Below are positions 37,958-46,954 of a stretch of 64,000 bases of DNA, piece by piece (the first letter of the stretch is position 1; every line of letters begins with the position of its first letter). Below the pieces are notes generated by a model, which saw nothing but the letters and a program-made list of their open reading frames with translations, did not search any database and was not told the DNA's origin. The stretch comes from Sulfopaludibacter sp963835555 (GTDB lineage Bacteria; Acidobacteriota; Terriglobia; Bryobacterales; Bryobacteraceae): NCBI GenBank assembly GCA_963835555.1, contig CAWIGC010000039.1, positions 434,001 through 498,000 on the forward strand, given 5' to 3'. The translations under genes were made by a program, and so were the position numbers.

Positions 37958-39002
37958 ATGGTGCGCGCCACCAACTGGCTGGGCGACGCTGTCATGTCGC
38001 TGCCCGCCATTCGCGCGATACGAACGGTGTTTCCGCACGCGGAAATCGCGGTGGTGGCGCGGCCCTGGGTGGCGGACCTGTATAGTCGCGAAACGGCCAT
38101 CAATCGCGTGATTCTTTATACGGCGCAAAAGGGTCTGCGGGCCAGGCGGGAATTCGCCGGCCCGTCTGCGCGCGGAACGGTTCGACGCCGCCATCCTGCT
38201 GCAGAACGCCTTCGACGCCGCGCTGATGGCCTGGCTGGCCGGCATTCCGGAACGGATCGGCTACAAGCGCGATGGGCGCGGCCTGCTGCTCACGCGCGCC
38301 ATCCGCGTGCCCGAGTCCGGCGAGATTCCGCGCCATGAGCGCTTTTATTATCTGGAACTGCTGCGGCGCGCGGGCATGATGGAGCGGTTCCCGGCCAGCG
38401 AAGCGATCCGGCTGGAGGGCATTCCCGCCGCACGCAAATCCGGCGATGCCTTACTGCAGGCGCTCGACGTAGCGGGCCCGGTGCTGGGGATTAGTCCGGG
38501 GGCGGCCTACGGCACCGCCAAACAATGGCCGCCCGAGCGCTTCGCCGCCGCCGCCCGCAATCTGACGCCATCCTTCGCCTCGGCTGCCATCTTTGGATCT
38601 GCCGCGGAAAGGGCGCTGTGCGAGACGGTGACACTGGCGATTCGCGACGCCGGCCTCCCGGCCCGCAATCTGGCCGGAGCGACTACGCTGCGCGAGTTTA
38701 TCGACCTGGCCGCCGCCTGCCGCCTCTTCCTCACCAACGATTCCGGCGCCATGCACATCGCTTCGGCGCTGGGCGTCCCCACTGTGGCCGTCTTCGGCGC
38801 CACTGACGATACCACGACCGGCCCCACCGGCCCGCTTGCCCGCGTTGTCCGGGAACATGCCGAATGCAGCCCTTGCCTGCTGCGCGAGTGCCCTATCGAT
38901 CATCGCTGCATGACCCGCGTTCTGCCGGAGCGGGTCTCCGCGGCTGCCCTGCAACTTCTGGAGGAATCCGACCCCGCATGGACACCCGAATCAAAATTCT
39001 GA
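37958..39002 (+). CDS. lipopolysaccharide heptosyltransferase II-type glycosyltransferase, one frame break
   Basis: GT9 family. MVRATNWLGDAVMSLPAIRAIR is the family start (shown in parts), with NDSGAMHIASALGVPTVAVFG near the end as the nucleotide-sugar motif. An extra base near 38162 must be dropped to join REFAG to RLRAERFDAA. A GTG at 37925 is an alternative start. 348 residues. It begins a tight operon: the next gene starts inside its end. Confidence 0.88.
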
Positions 39003-39346
39003 GCGGGCCTCGTATTCTGGAGGGCGAGCCGCTGGCCGTGGTAACCGGCTACTTCGATGTGGTGCGTGCCGAGCACGTGCGCGACTTGGCCGCGGCCCAT
39101 CGCCGTGCCCCCCGCGCGCGCCTGTTAGTGGTGGTGGTGCGCGGCGCCGAACCCCTGCTCCCGCTGGCCGCGCGCGCCGAATTGGTAGCCGCGATACGCA
39201 TGGTAGACTACGTGTTAACTGCCGATGACCACGACGTGGAGCGCCTGGTAAAAGCCCTCCGGCCTGTCATTCTGGTGCGCCTGGAGAGTGACGACCTGCA
39301 CCGCGTCAGCCGGCTGAAGGAACATGTCCATCGACAGCAAGGATAA
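38978..39346 (+). CDS. degenerate cytidylyltransferase-like protein
   Basis: 122 residues with the fold of the RfaE/HldE C-terminal or glycerol-3-phosphate-cytidylyltransferase-like group. In place of the GxFDxxHxGH nucleotide motif it reads GYFDVVRAEHVRDLA, so the first catalytic His is Arg and the Gly before the second His is Glu. TADDHDVERLVKALRPV is the late helix. Starts inside the previous gene (25-base overlap) and ends inside the next one (23-base overlap). Probably not an active nucleotidyltransferase, but retained between two heptosyltransferases. Confidence 0.6.
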   Translation: MDTRIKILSGPRILEGEPLAVVTGYFDVVRAEHVRDLAAAHRRAPRARLLVVVVRGAEPLLPLAARAELVAAIRMVDYVLTADDHDVERLVKALRPVILVRLESDDLHRVSRLKEHVHRQQG

Positions 39347-40292
39347 CGCGCGCATCCTGGTAGTCCGGCTCGGCGCCATGGGCGATGTGCTGCACGCGCT
39401 GCCCGCCGTGGCGTCTCTGAAACACAGCTTCCGCGGCGCGCGTCTGACCTGGCTGGTGAAACCGCAATGGGCTCCGCTGCTGGCGGGCAATCCGTTTGTG
39501 GACCGGCTGGTGCTGCTGCGCCGCGATTTTCCGGGCGGCCTGTACCGCTCCTGGCGGGATCTTCGCGCCGAAGGCTACGATTTCGCGGTGGATTTCCAGG
39601 GACTGCTGCAATCGGCTGTCTGGGCCTCTGCCGCGCACCCGGAGCGCATTTTCGGATTCCACTCCAGCCAGCTTCGTGAGCGCGCGGCCGGGATCTTTTA
39701 TTCCGTCCACACACTGGCGAGTGCGGCCCACGTGGTGGATCGCAATCTGCAACTTGCCGCCGCGGCCGGCGCGACCAGCGAACTGCACGCCTTCCCGCTG
39801 CCGCCGGGAAGTCCGGAAGGCCGGCTCCCGGAATCCGACTTCGTGCTGGCATCGCCCTTGGCCGGCTGGCGCTCCAAGCAATGGCCGCTGGAACATTATG
39901 CCGCGCTGGCCGCCCGCCTGCGCAAGGAACTCGGCGTGCCTCTGGTGCTGAACGCGCCGCCGGGCGCCGCCTTCCCCCAGGTGCCCGAGGGGATGCTGCA
40001 CTGCTCGACCCTGGCGGGCCTGATCCACGCCACACGCCGCGCAACGGCCGTGGTGGGCGTGGACAGCGGACCGCTCCATTTGGCCGCCGCGCTCGGCAAG
40101 CCGGGAGTCGCGATCTTCGGCCCGACCGATCCCGCGCGCAACGGCCCGTATGGCGGCACGCTGCGGGTGCTGCGCAGTCCCGGCGCCGTGACTACCTATC
40201 AGCGAGGCTCCGAGATCGACGAAAGTATGCGCCGCGTAGCGCCCGGCGATGTCTTCGAAGTCCTCAAAACCTCCTTGCGGTGCCTGGTGTGA
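39324..40292 (+). CDS. lipopolysaccharide heptosyltransferase I-type glycosyltransferase
   Basis: GT9 family, 322 residues: ILVVRLGAMGDVLHALPAVASL near the start, VDFQGLLQS, FHSSQLRE and the late GVDSGPLHLAAALGKP motif. Third gene of the LPS-core operon; its stop overlaps the next ATG by one base (TGATG). Start ATG 39324. Confidence 0.9.
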   Translation: MSIDSKDNARILVVRLGAMGDVLHALPAVASLKHSFRGARLTWLVKPQWAPLLAGNPFVDRLVLLRRDFPGGLYRSWRDLRAEGYDFAVDFQGLLQSAVWASAAHPERIFGFHSSQLRERAAGIFYSVHTLASAAHVVDRNLQLAAAAGATSELHAFPLPPGSPEGRLPESDFVLASPLAGWRSKQWPLEHYAALAARLRKELGVPLVLNAPPGAAFPQVPEGMLHCSTLAGLIHATRRATAVVGVDSGPLHLAAALGKPGVAIFGPTDPARNGPYGGTLRVLRSPGAVTTYQRGSEIDESMRRVAPGDVFEVLKTSLRCLV

Positions 40293-40837
40293 TGCAGTTC
40301 CCGAAGCGCTATTCCGATACCGTGGCGCGCCTCCGCGTGCCCAGCGGATTCCTGATCGTGGTGGTGTTTGCCTGGCTCTCGCACCCGACGCATGTCTCGC
40401 TGCTGGCCGGATTGCCGGTGGCGCTTGCCGGCCTGGGCCTGCGCGCCTGGGCGGCCGGCTGCCTGGCCAAAAATCGCGAGCTCGCCACCGGAGGGCCGTA
40501 CGCCTACACGCGCAATCCGCTGTACATCGGTACGCTATTGGTGGCTGCCGGCCTGGTGGTGGCTTCCCGCAACGTGTTCCTCGGAGTCCTCTTCGCGGCC
40601 GTATTTTTATTCGTATATTTGCCGGTCATTCAATTGGAAGAGCAGCATTTGCGCAAACTTTTCCCCGAATATGCCGGGTATGCCGCGGCGGTCCCGGCGC
40701 TATTTCCACGCCTCTCCCCGTGGCGCCAAAAAAAGTCGCAACCTTTCCGGTTCGCGCTTTATCTAAAGAACCAGGAATATCAAGCCGGTGGAGGATTTGC
40801 CGCCGGGATGCTGTACCTGCTTTGGATTTCGAAATGA
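40292..40837 (+). CDS. isoprenylcysteine carboxyl methyltransferase-like membrane protein
   Basis: 181 residues with three or four hydrophobic helices, then the PEMT/ICMT signature: GPYAYTRNPLYIGTLLVAAG, ending EEQHLRKLFPEYAGYAAAVP. Family members methylate lipids, isoprenylcysteines or phospholipids with SAM at the membrane. The substrate here is unknown; the LPS-core neighbours suggest a lipid or glycan. The TGA stop forms part of the terminator stem. Confidence 0.78.
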   Translation: MQFPKRYSDTVARLRVPSGFLIVVVFAWLSHPTHVSLLAGLPVALAGLGLRAWAAGCLAKNRELATGGPYAYTRNPLYIGTLLVAAGLVVASRNVFLGVLFAAVFLFVYLPVIQLEEQHLRKLFPEYAGYAAAVPALFPRLSPWRQKKSQPFRFALYLKNQEYQAGGGFAAGMLYLLWISK

Positions 40838-40866
40838 CCGGGCGGAGGGGCCCGGTCATTTTGTTT
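40832..40866 (+). terminator. intrinsic terminator of the heptosyltransferase operon
   Basis: AAATGACCGGGC (40832-40843) and GCCCGGTCATTT (40850-40861) form a perfect 12-bp stem with a GGAGGG loop, followed by TTGTTT. The stop codon of the methyltransferase lies inside the stem. It abuts the end of the opposite-strand remnant at 40867. Confidence 0.88.
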
Positions 40867-41208
40867 CTAATTCCCAGTCATGATTTTGTCTACGCGATCC
40901 ACCGCGATCGCATCCAGCGGAATATCTTTGGTCTTCACAAGCCGGAGCCCGAGTTGCGTCTCGATGGCCGCAATAATGTCCGGTAACCCGCCGGCGGCAG
41001 CATCCGCGGACGTTGTTGCCCCCGGCGCATTAGCGCCTACACTGCGGCACCGCTCGCAGGAAACTCGAACGTAAAACGGGAGTTGCCCGCCAAGTTGGTT
41101 TTCTCGATGACACGCGCCTTGCTGAAGCGCCGCGTGGAAGGCCGCCGGTTGCCCCTGAGGCTACGGCGGCCAAGAGGGAGCCGAAAACGGCTGTTCGAAA
41201 GGCGGCCC
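40867..41208 (-). pseudogene. remnant of a TIGR03435-family gene
   Basis: The last part of the family is recognisable in pieces: AAFHAALQQGA, then (after an extra base near 41112) VIEKTNLAGNSRFTFEFPAS, and after more frame changes LPDIIAAIETQLGLRLVKTK and DRVDKIMTGN followed by TAG. TIGR03435 genes are several hundred residues long and typical of Solibacter-like genomes; only about 100 residues remain, and an in-frame stop lies upstream. Unlike other broken genes here, the N-terminal half is truly missing, because the upstream neighbour ends at 41209. Confidence 0.65.
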
Positions 41209-42660
41209 TCAATACTTGGGCATTGAGGGATCGACTTTGTCGGCCCATGCCAGGATGCCGCCCACTACATTGCGCACATTCTGGAAGCCGTTCTGCTTGA
41301 GGACTGCGCAGGCCTTGGCGCTGCGCATGCCGCTGCGGCAGTGAATCACAATGTCGGCCTGCGGATCGAATTCGCCCACATGCCGCGGAAACTCGCCCAG
41401 CGGAATCAGCTTCGCGCCGGGAATGGCGCAGATCTTGTATTCGTGAGGCTCGCGCACGTCGATCAGGACGAACTTATCGCCGCGATCCATTTTACTTTTG
41501 AGTTCGACTACGTCGATTTCGCCTTCGTTCACTTTCGTCTCCTGAACGGGTGGCTGCGCGCCAGGCTGCGGCACACCACAGAATTGATGATAATCGATCA
41601 GTTTGGTGATCGTACGATGCTCGCCGCACACCGGGCACTCGGGGTTCTTGCGCAGCTTCAGTTCGCGGAATTTCATGCCCAGGGCATCGTAGAGCAGCAG
41701 GCGGCCCACCAGGGGAGTCCCGATTCCCAGAATCAGCTTCACGGTTTCCGTTGCCTGGATCAGGCCGATGGTGCCGGGGAGAATGCCGAGCACTCCGCCC
41801 TCCGCGCAACTCGGCACCAGGCCGGGAGGCGGCGGCTCGGGATACAGGCAGCGATAACACGGTCCGCCCTCGTAGGCGAACACCGTAGCCTGCCCCTCGA
41901 AACGGAAGATGGAGCCGTACACATTAGGCTTCCCCAGCAGCACGCAGGCATCGTTCACCAGATAGCGCGTGGGGAAATTGTCGGTGCCATCTACGACCAG
42001 GTCATACTCTTTTAAAATATCGAGTGCGTTTTCGCTGGAGAGCGCCACCTCGTACTTATCGATGCGCAGCGCGGGGTTGATGGCCTGCATTTTTGCGGCG
42101 GCCGAGTCGAGTTTCTTCTTGCCCACGTCGTCGGTATGATGGATCACCTGGCGCTGCAGGTTGGTGAAATCGACGACGTCGAAATCCACGATGCCGATGC
42201 GACCCACCCCGGCCGCGGCCAGGTACAGACCGAGCGGCGCGCCGAGTCCGCCCGCGCCTACCAGCAGCACTTTGGCGGCTTTCAGCTTCTGCTGGCCGTC
42301 CACCCCCACCTCTGGGATGATCAGGTGGCGGCTATAGCGCAGAACTTCCTCTTTTGTGAGCGCGGCCACTTCGGGCGGAGCGGCCACGCTGCCCCCGGCG
42401 ATGGAGGGCACCAGCGATAGGGTGTCGCCCTCGGCGGCCGGCGTGGCGTCCTTGCCCAGGTAGCGGATGTCTTCGTCGTTCAGGTAAACGTTGACGAAGC
42501 TGCGCAGCTTGCCTTCGTCGGTGAAGATCTGTTTGCGCAGGTCGGGGTATTGCGAAGTCAGGGCGGTGAGCACTTCGCCCACCGTGCCGCCGGAAACGGT
42601 GACGGCGTCCTGCTTGGCGGTGAACTGACGCAACGGCGTCGGAATCAAAACTTTGGCCAT
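41209..42660 (-). CDS. CysO-MoeB/ThiF-rhodanese fusion protein
   Basis: 483 residues in three domains. Residues 1-90 are a MoaD/ThiS/CysO-like ubiquitin fold (KLRSFVNVYLNDEDIRYLGKD, SLVPSIAGG) whose carrier Gly-Gly sits at 89-90, followed at once by a linker instead of a free C-terminus. Residues ~105-360 are an E1-like adenylyltransferase: LLVGAGGLGAPLGLYLAAAG, then the zinc CxxC pairs CYRC and CPVC. The last ~95 residues are a rhodanese with active-site Cys 441 in CRSGMRS. Starts one base after the JAMM peptidase gene ends. Likely activates and sulfurates its own carrier for cysteine synthesis. Upstream genes are cysM and the peptidase. Confidence 0.93.
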   Translation of the reverse strand: MAKVLIPTPLRQFTAKQDAVTVSGGTVGEVLTALTSQYPDLRKQIFTDEGKLRSFVNVYLNDEDIRYLGKDATPAAEGDTLSLVPSIAGGSVAAPPEVAALTKEEVLRYSRHLIIPEVGVDGQQKLKAAKVLLVGAGGLGAPLGLYLAAAGVGRIGIVDFDVVDFTNLQRQVIHHTDDVGKKKLDSAAAKMQAINPALRIDKYEVALSSENALDILKEYDLVVDGTDNFPTRYLVNDACVLLGKPNVYGSIFRFEGQATVFAYEGGPCYRCLYPEPPPPGLVPSCAEGGVLGILPGTIGLIQATETVKLILGIGTPLVGRLLLYDALGMKFRELKLRKNPECPVCGEHRTITKLIDYHQFCGVPQPGAQPPVQETKVNEGEIDVVELKSKMDRGDKFVLIDVREPHEYKICAIPGAKLIPLGEFPRHVGEFDPQADIVIHCRSGMRSAKACAVLKQNGFQNVRNVVGGILAWADKVDPSMPKY

Positions 42661-42661
42661 G

Positions 42662-43078
42662 TTAGTAACTCAACTCCTCTTTTGCCGCTTCGGTCTGATC
42701 GACGTTCGGCAGCCAGCTATTGGCGTGGTGAAATTCGCCCTTCTGAATGGACAGCACCACGAAGGAATACCACGGACACGAATTCTGTAAATCCGTCTTG
42801 GAAAAATAGGCGTCGCAATCGGGGTGCGAATGGTAGATGCCGATCAGGTCCATGCGGTGCTCGCGGGCGGCCTTATCGGCGGCCAGCAGATCTTCCGGCC
42901 GCAGTTCGTACCGCGCCGCCTGCGCGCCTTCGAAGACATTCTGCAGGCGCATGGAAACGCGTACCATCTTCTGCTCCCCATCGGTAGAGCCCAGCATGGC
43001 GCCGCAGCATTCATTGGGATAGGTCTCCCGGGCGTGCGCCACCATGGCGGCCCAGGGTTCAGGTTCGATCCGGATCAT
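42662..43078 (-). CDS. JAMM/MPN+ metallopeptidase (Mec+-like)
   Basis: 138 residues, zinc protease. The JAMM motif is complete: Glu 23 in NECCG, then H83-x-H85 with S93 and D96 in HSHPDCDAYFSKTD. In Mycobacterium tuberculosis the Mec+ homologue removes the new cysteine from CysO-cysteine. Start ATG 43078 overlaps the cysM stop as ATGA, and the CysO-MoeB-rhodanese gene starts one base after the stop, so the three are one operon. May also process the fusion protein to free the internal Gly-Gly. Confidence 0.9.
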   Translation of the reverse strand: MIRIEPEPWAAMVAHARETYPNECCGAMLGSTDGEQKMVRVSMRLQNVFEGAQAARYELRPEDLLAADKAAREHRMDLIGIYHSHPDCDAYFSKTDLQNSCPWYSFVVLSIQKGEFHHANSWLPNVDQTEAAKEELSY

Positions 43079-44050
43079 TCCTCGTTCCAAAAGTGCTCGC
43101 TCAGATACTTGTCGGCGCTGTCGCACACAAAGGTCACGATGGTGGCCGCTTCCCCCCGCGCCGCGCATTGGCGGGCCAGAATCGTGGCGGCATGCACGTT
43201 ACAGCCGGAAGAAATCCCTACCAGCAAACCCTCTTCGTGCGCCAGACGCTTCACCATTTTATACGCGTCTTCGGTTTCAATCCAGAGGTTGCCGTCGGCC
43301 AGAGTTTCATCGTAGATGCCGGGGACGATGGCGGTGGGCATGTGCTTGAGCCCTTCCAACCCGTGGAATCCGCTGGATGGCTGGGCGGAATAGCACTTCA
43401 CCTCCGGGAGTTCGCGCTTCAGCCGGCGTGTGACTCCGGTAAACGTGCCGCTGGTGCCCATGGCCGTGACGAAGTGGGTCAGGCGGCCGCCGGTCTGCTT
43501 GATGATCTCCGGACCGGTATGCTCAAAGTGGGCCTTCCAGTTGGCCGGATTGTTGTACTGGTCGGGATAGAAATAAAGATCCGGGTCCGCCATATAGATC
43601 TGGCGGCACAGGCGGATGGCGCCGTCGGAGCCTTCGGCGGGATCGCTCAGCACCATCTCCGCGCCATAAGCCTTCAGAATGCGTTTGCGTTCTTCCGACG
43701 CGTTAGCGGGCAGGCAAAGCTTCACCTTGTAGCCGCAGGTTGGCGCCGATCATGGCGTAGGCGATGCCCGTATTGCCGCTGGTGGAATCCAATATCACGC
43801 GGCTGTGATTGAGCTTGCCGGAGCGCAGACCGTCCATGACCATGTTGCGCGCGGCGCGGTCTTTCACCGATCCACCCGGGTTGAAATACTCGGCCTTCAC
43901 GAGGATCTCGACATCCGGGAATTCGGCCGGAATTTTCTCGAGACGCAGCAGCGGGGTGTTCCCGATGGTATCGAGCAGGGGCTCGGCATCGGTTCGGACC
44001 AGTTGGGGCAGCGGGAGAACTTGCGCCATATGTATACCTCTTGGATTCAT
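43075..44050 (-). CDS. cysM: cysteine synthase (CysM type), one frame break
   Basis: PLP-dependent beta-replacing enzyme. Landmarks: IGNTPLLRLEK, the PLP-Lys segment NPGGSVKDRAA, TSGNTGIAYAM, MGTSGTFTGVTRRLK and ISSGCNVHAA. An extra base near 43726 splits the reading frame; removing it joins LRLQ to VKLCLPAN, giving about 324 residues. Two starts are possible: ATG 44050 (GGAGGG upstream) or ATG 44029 (AGAGG upstream). First gene of the operon with the peptidase and CysO fusion. The substrate in such operons is O-phosphoserine or O-acetylserine with the CysO thiocarboxylate. Confidence 0.93.
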
Positions 44051-44185
44051 TCCCTCCAGGAAAGATGCGGATTAGCGCATCGTTTTGCAAGGAAAGGAAT
44101 TACTTCGGGTCTCTGAGCTTTTCCATTGTACCATCACCCCAAACCCAGTCAACGAAGTAGAGTAAAGCCAGACTGGAGAGGGCGG

Positions 44186-44725
44186 TCACTCGGCGTCGAG
44201 GCGGCGCAGCAGTTCGGCGGAGTCGAAGGGTACCGGTCCGCGATCCGGGACCTCAAAGCTGAAGAGATCCCGCCGGGTCAAGTCTCCATTCACGAATTGA
44301 AACGTGGTTCGATCCTCGGGATCCATCTGCAGAATATAGCGGACCCCGAGTTTTTCGTACTCCCGAAAGCGCTGTAACGTCTGCTTCATCCGGTCGTCCG
44401 GCGAGAGGATTTCGACGATCATCAGCGGGGCATCCAAGACCACGCGATCCGTTTGACGGAAAGGCCGCATCATCACCAGGACGTCGGGCACCCTATACCG
44501 GGTCTCGGCGATCCGGGTCCGGCATTCGGGACGAACCGCGAGTTGAAACGCGCTTTCAAAGGCGGCGAGGTATACGATCAGGATCTTCTGCAGGGCGCTC
44601 TGGCCCGGCGTTCCCATGTGGCGTTCCACTACGTGGCCATCGAGAAATTCCCGATCGCCGTCCGGATAACTCGTATTGAGATACTCCTCCACAGATACCA
44701 GTGGCGGATTGGGCACAGCAGCCAT
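44186..44725 (-). CDS. Uma2/DUF820 family putative restriction-like endonuclease
   Basis: 179 residues of the PD-(D/E)xK-like Uma2 fold. Motifs: the D-rich YLNTSYPDGDREFLDGHVV near residue 14, RVPDVLVMM (the PD), LMIVEILSPDD (ExxSPDD) and YEKLGVRYILQMDPE. No toxin partner is adjacent. Such genes are abundant and often multicopy in Acidobacteriota; the biological role is unclear. Confidence 0.82.
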   Translation of the reverse strand: MAAVPNPPLVSVEEYLNTSYPDGDREFLDGHVVERHMGTPGQSALQKILIVYLAAFESAFQLAVRPECRTRIAETRYRVPDVLVMMRPFRQTDRVVLDAPLMIVEILSPDDRMKQTLQRFREYEKLGVRYILQMDPEDRTTFQFVNGDLTRRDLFSFEVPDRGPVPFDSAELLRRLDAE

Positions 44726-44744
44726 CGCTTCAGTTTAGCTCCAA

Positions 44745-45830
44745 TTACTTTCGCCCCTTCAGGCCGGCAAACAGCCGCTCGTACTCGGTAGTCACGGCAT
44801 CCCACGAATAGCGAGTGCGAGCGCGCTCGATGGCGCGCTCCCGGAAGTCCGCTCGCGCTTCTTCCGTCATCGACAGCAGGCCTTCGAGTCTGGCGTTCAG
44901 ATTCGTCCATTCGAACGGAATGCCGGCATCCCCGGCGACTTCCGCATTCTCCGGCGTATCGCGATACAACACCAGCGCGCCGCGGCCCATGGCTTCGATC
45001 AGCGCCGGATGCGTGCCGCCCACCTCGGTGGCGTGGATGTAAGCGAAGGAGTGCGATTGCAGTTGGCGATAACCTTCGCCATAGATGGCGCCGGGCATCA
45101 CGATGCGCGGATCGCTGGTATCGCGGATGCGGCGAATATATTCTTCCGCGTACGGCGCGTCGCCGATGAGCGCGAGTTTCATGGGGGTTGCCAGTTTCTC
45201 GAAAGCCTGGCGCACTTCGAGTGGATGGTTTTCCGGTTCCAGGCGGCTTACATAGAGAAAGTAACTCTCGGGGGCGAGGCCGAGTTTCTCCAGGACCGCC
45301 GTGCCCGGCACGGGGCCCAATTCCGCGCCGTATGGGATAAAGAGACTGCCTTTGCCCCAGCGCCGGAGATAGTATTCCTGAATGGTCAGAGCATCTGTAA
45401 CAACGACGGACGGGCAGAAAGTAGCCAGCCATTCGGAGAAGTAATACCACGTCTTGGCGAGCCGGTTCCACTTCTTGCGCTTACGCTCGATTCCGTCCAC
45501 GTTGAGCGCCACTGGTATCCGCGCCGCGCGCGGCAGCCAGGTGAAGATCGCGTTCGCACCGTTGCAGTAAAGCGCCGCATCCACGCGATGGGCCACCAGG
45601 TGGAGAGTGGACAGGCAGGTATGCGCCAGAGTATCGAAGTATTTGTGCCGGATGGTGGGTAGATATTGCAGTTTGACGCCGCGGTATTGCGGTGCGGAAT
45701 ACCGCTCGCGGCAGTAGACCGTCACCTGGTAGCCGCGTTCGACTAACCGGACGGAGAGTTCTTCAGCGAACGTTTCGAAGCCGCCGTAGTTAGCGGGGAT
45801 TCCCCGCGTTCCCAGGAGGGCGATGCGCAC
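44745..45830 (-). CDS. GT4 glycosyltransferase (DUF1972 type)
   Basis: 361 residues. MRIALLGTRGIPANYGGFET is the classic DUF1972/GT4 start, and the catalytic half has HATEVGGTHPALIEAMGRG. Last gene of the minus-strand polysaccharide row; likely adds a sugar (often a rhamnose or related residue) to a lipid-linked chain. Start ATG 45830 is adjacent to the GT2 gene at 45835. Confidence 0.88.
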   Translation of the reverse strand: MRIALLGTRGIPANYGGFETFAEELSVRLVERGYQVTVYCRERYSAPQYRGVKLQYLPTIRHKYFDTLAHTCLSTLHLVAHRVDAALYCNGANAIFTWLPRAARIPVALNVDGIERKRKKWNRLAKTWYYFSEWLATFCPSVVVTDALTIQEYYLRRWGKGSLFIPYGAELGPVPGTAVLEKLGLAPESYFLYVSRLEPENHPLEVRQAFEKLATPMKLALIGDAPYAEEYIRRIRDTSDPRIVMPGAIYGEGYRQLQSHSFAYIHATEVGGTHPALIEAMGRGALVLYRDTPENAEVAGDAGIPFEWTNLNARLEGLLSMTEEARADFRERAIERARTRYSWDAVTTEYERLFAGLKGRK

Positions 45831-45834
45831 TCTT

Positions 45835-46884
45835 TCAGGTTCTCGCAGTTTCCGAGCCTGAAAGCATGCGGACCATTTTCTTAGGAGCCTGCTTGCTTAC
45901 CGGCGCGTATTGGAACCAACTTGCCACATATTGATTATCCACCCGCTGGCTGGCCTGAATGGCGCGCCGTTTGGCCAGCGTGCGTTTCAGGTTCTTCAGC
46001 AGAAACCAGTAAGCCTTCAGCGACGTGTGCTCCCATAACAGGCAGCACATCACCACCATCAGATCGCGCGATGTAATGGAAAACCAGTTACGCCAGTACA
46101 GATCCGGAGAAATGTTCTTGATGCGCATCAGGAAGCGGTTCTTCACCGAGTGCATATTGATCTCGGGAGGAAGCGCGCGGCGATTGCCGGGCAGCACCTT
46201 GCGCACATGATACCCACGGGCATAAGGCGCGTAGAGACATTTCCAGCCCATCAACTGAGCACGCCATGCCACGTCCGCATCTTCCCGGTAGACGAAGAAA
46301 TCGGAATCGAAAAATTCTCCGTCGAGCGAAATATCTTCCACCATGGCGCGACGGTATAGTGCCGCGGCCGCCGTTGCGCCGAAGACGTACTCGTACTGCA
46401 GATAGTGCCCGTTATCCACTTCCTGGCTGCCGCGGTCCAGGTGGCGCAGCATCGGGTTGAAATAGATTCCGGTGGAATCCACGACGGGCTTATCCGGAAT
46501 CTCGAAGTGGCTGGTCATGGTCAGCAATTTGCCGCAGACCGCGCCGATCTTCGGATCTAACTGTCCGGCATCCGCCATCGCTTGAATGAAATTCGGCAGC
46601 AGTAACACGTCCGGATTCAGGGTCAGCACCCAATCTCCGCTGGAGAGTTTGATGGCTTGGTTCTGTGCGGCGGCGAATCCCAGGTTGTCGTTGTTGTAGT
46701 AAACCTGACAGCGATCTTCAAACTGCTCGAGGATATCGGTCGTACCATCGGTGGACGCGTTATCTACGACGATAATCTCCTTATTCGGATACTTTTGCGC
46801 CAGCACCGATTCCAGGCACCGTTTAATGAAACGGCCGCTATTATAAGTAACTATCGTGACAGATACGAAGTCGTTGTGCACCAT
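45835..46884 (-). CDS. GT2 glycosyltransferase (rhamnosyltransferase-like)
   Basis: GT-A fold; SVTIVTYNSGRFIKRCLES start, then VVDNASTDGT and LTLNPDVLLLPNFI (the DxD is NPD). I choose ATG 46884 (MVHNDFVSV) because the preceding 28 residues of the longer reading do not look like the family. A C-terminal helix pair (RFLMRIKNISPDLYWRNW, VMCCLLWEHTSLKAY) may attach it to the membrane. ~350 residues. Confidence 0.85.
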   Translation of the reverse strand: MVHNDFVSVTIVTYNSGRFIKRCLESVLAQKYPNKEIIVVDNASTDGTTDILEQFEDRCQVYYNNDNLGFAAAQNQAIKLSSGDWVLTLNPDVLLLPNFIQAMADAGQLDPKIGAVCGKLLTMTSHFEIPDKPVVDSTGIYFNPMLRHLDRGSQEVDNGHYLQYEYVFGATAAAALYRRAMVEDISLDGEFFDSDFFVYREDADVAWRAQLMGWKCLYAPYARGYHVRKVLPGNRRALPPEINMHSVKNRFLMRIKNISPDLYWRNWFSITSRDLMVVMCCLLWEHTSLKAYWFLLKNLKRTLAKRRAIQASQRVDNQYVASWFQYAPVSKQAPKKMVRMLSGSETART

Positions 46885-46954
46885 GAAATAGAACCTGAGT
46901 AACCGACCCTTCTGTACATCTGTATTTCCGGAAATCCCCTGGGTTGAACCTGCA

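Noticed and set aside
44062..44081. GATGCG...CGCATC inverted pair upstream of cysM as a T-box or sulfur riboswitch
   Set aside because: Only a six-base stem with no conserved riboswitch core; too little to support it.
44186..44725. A toxin-antitoxin module around the Uma2 gene
   Set aside because: No partner of suitable size is adjacent on either side.
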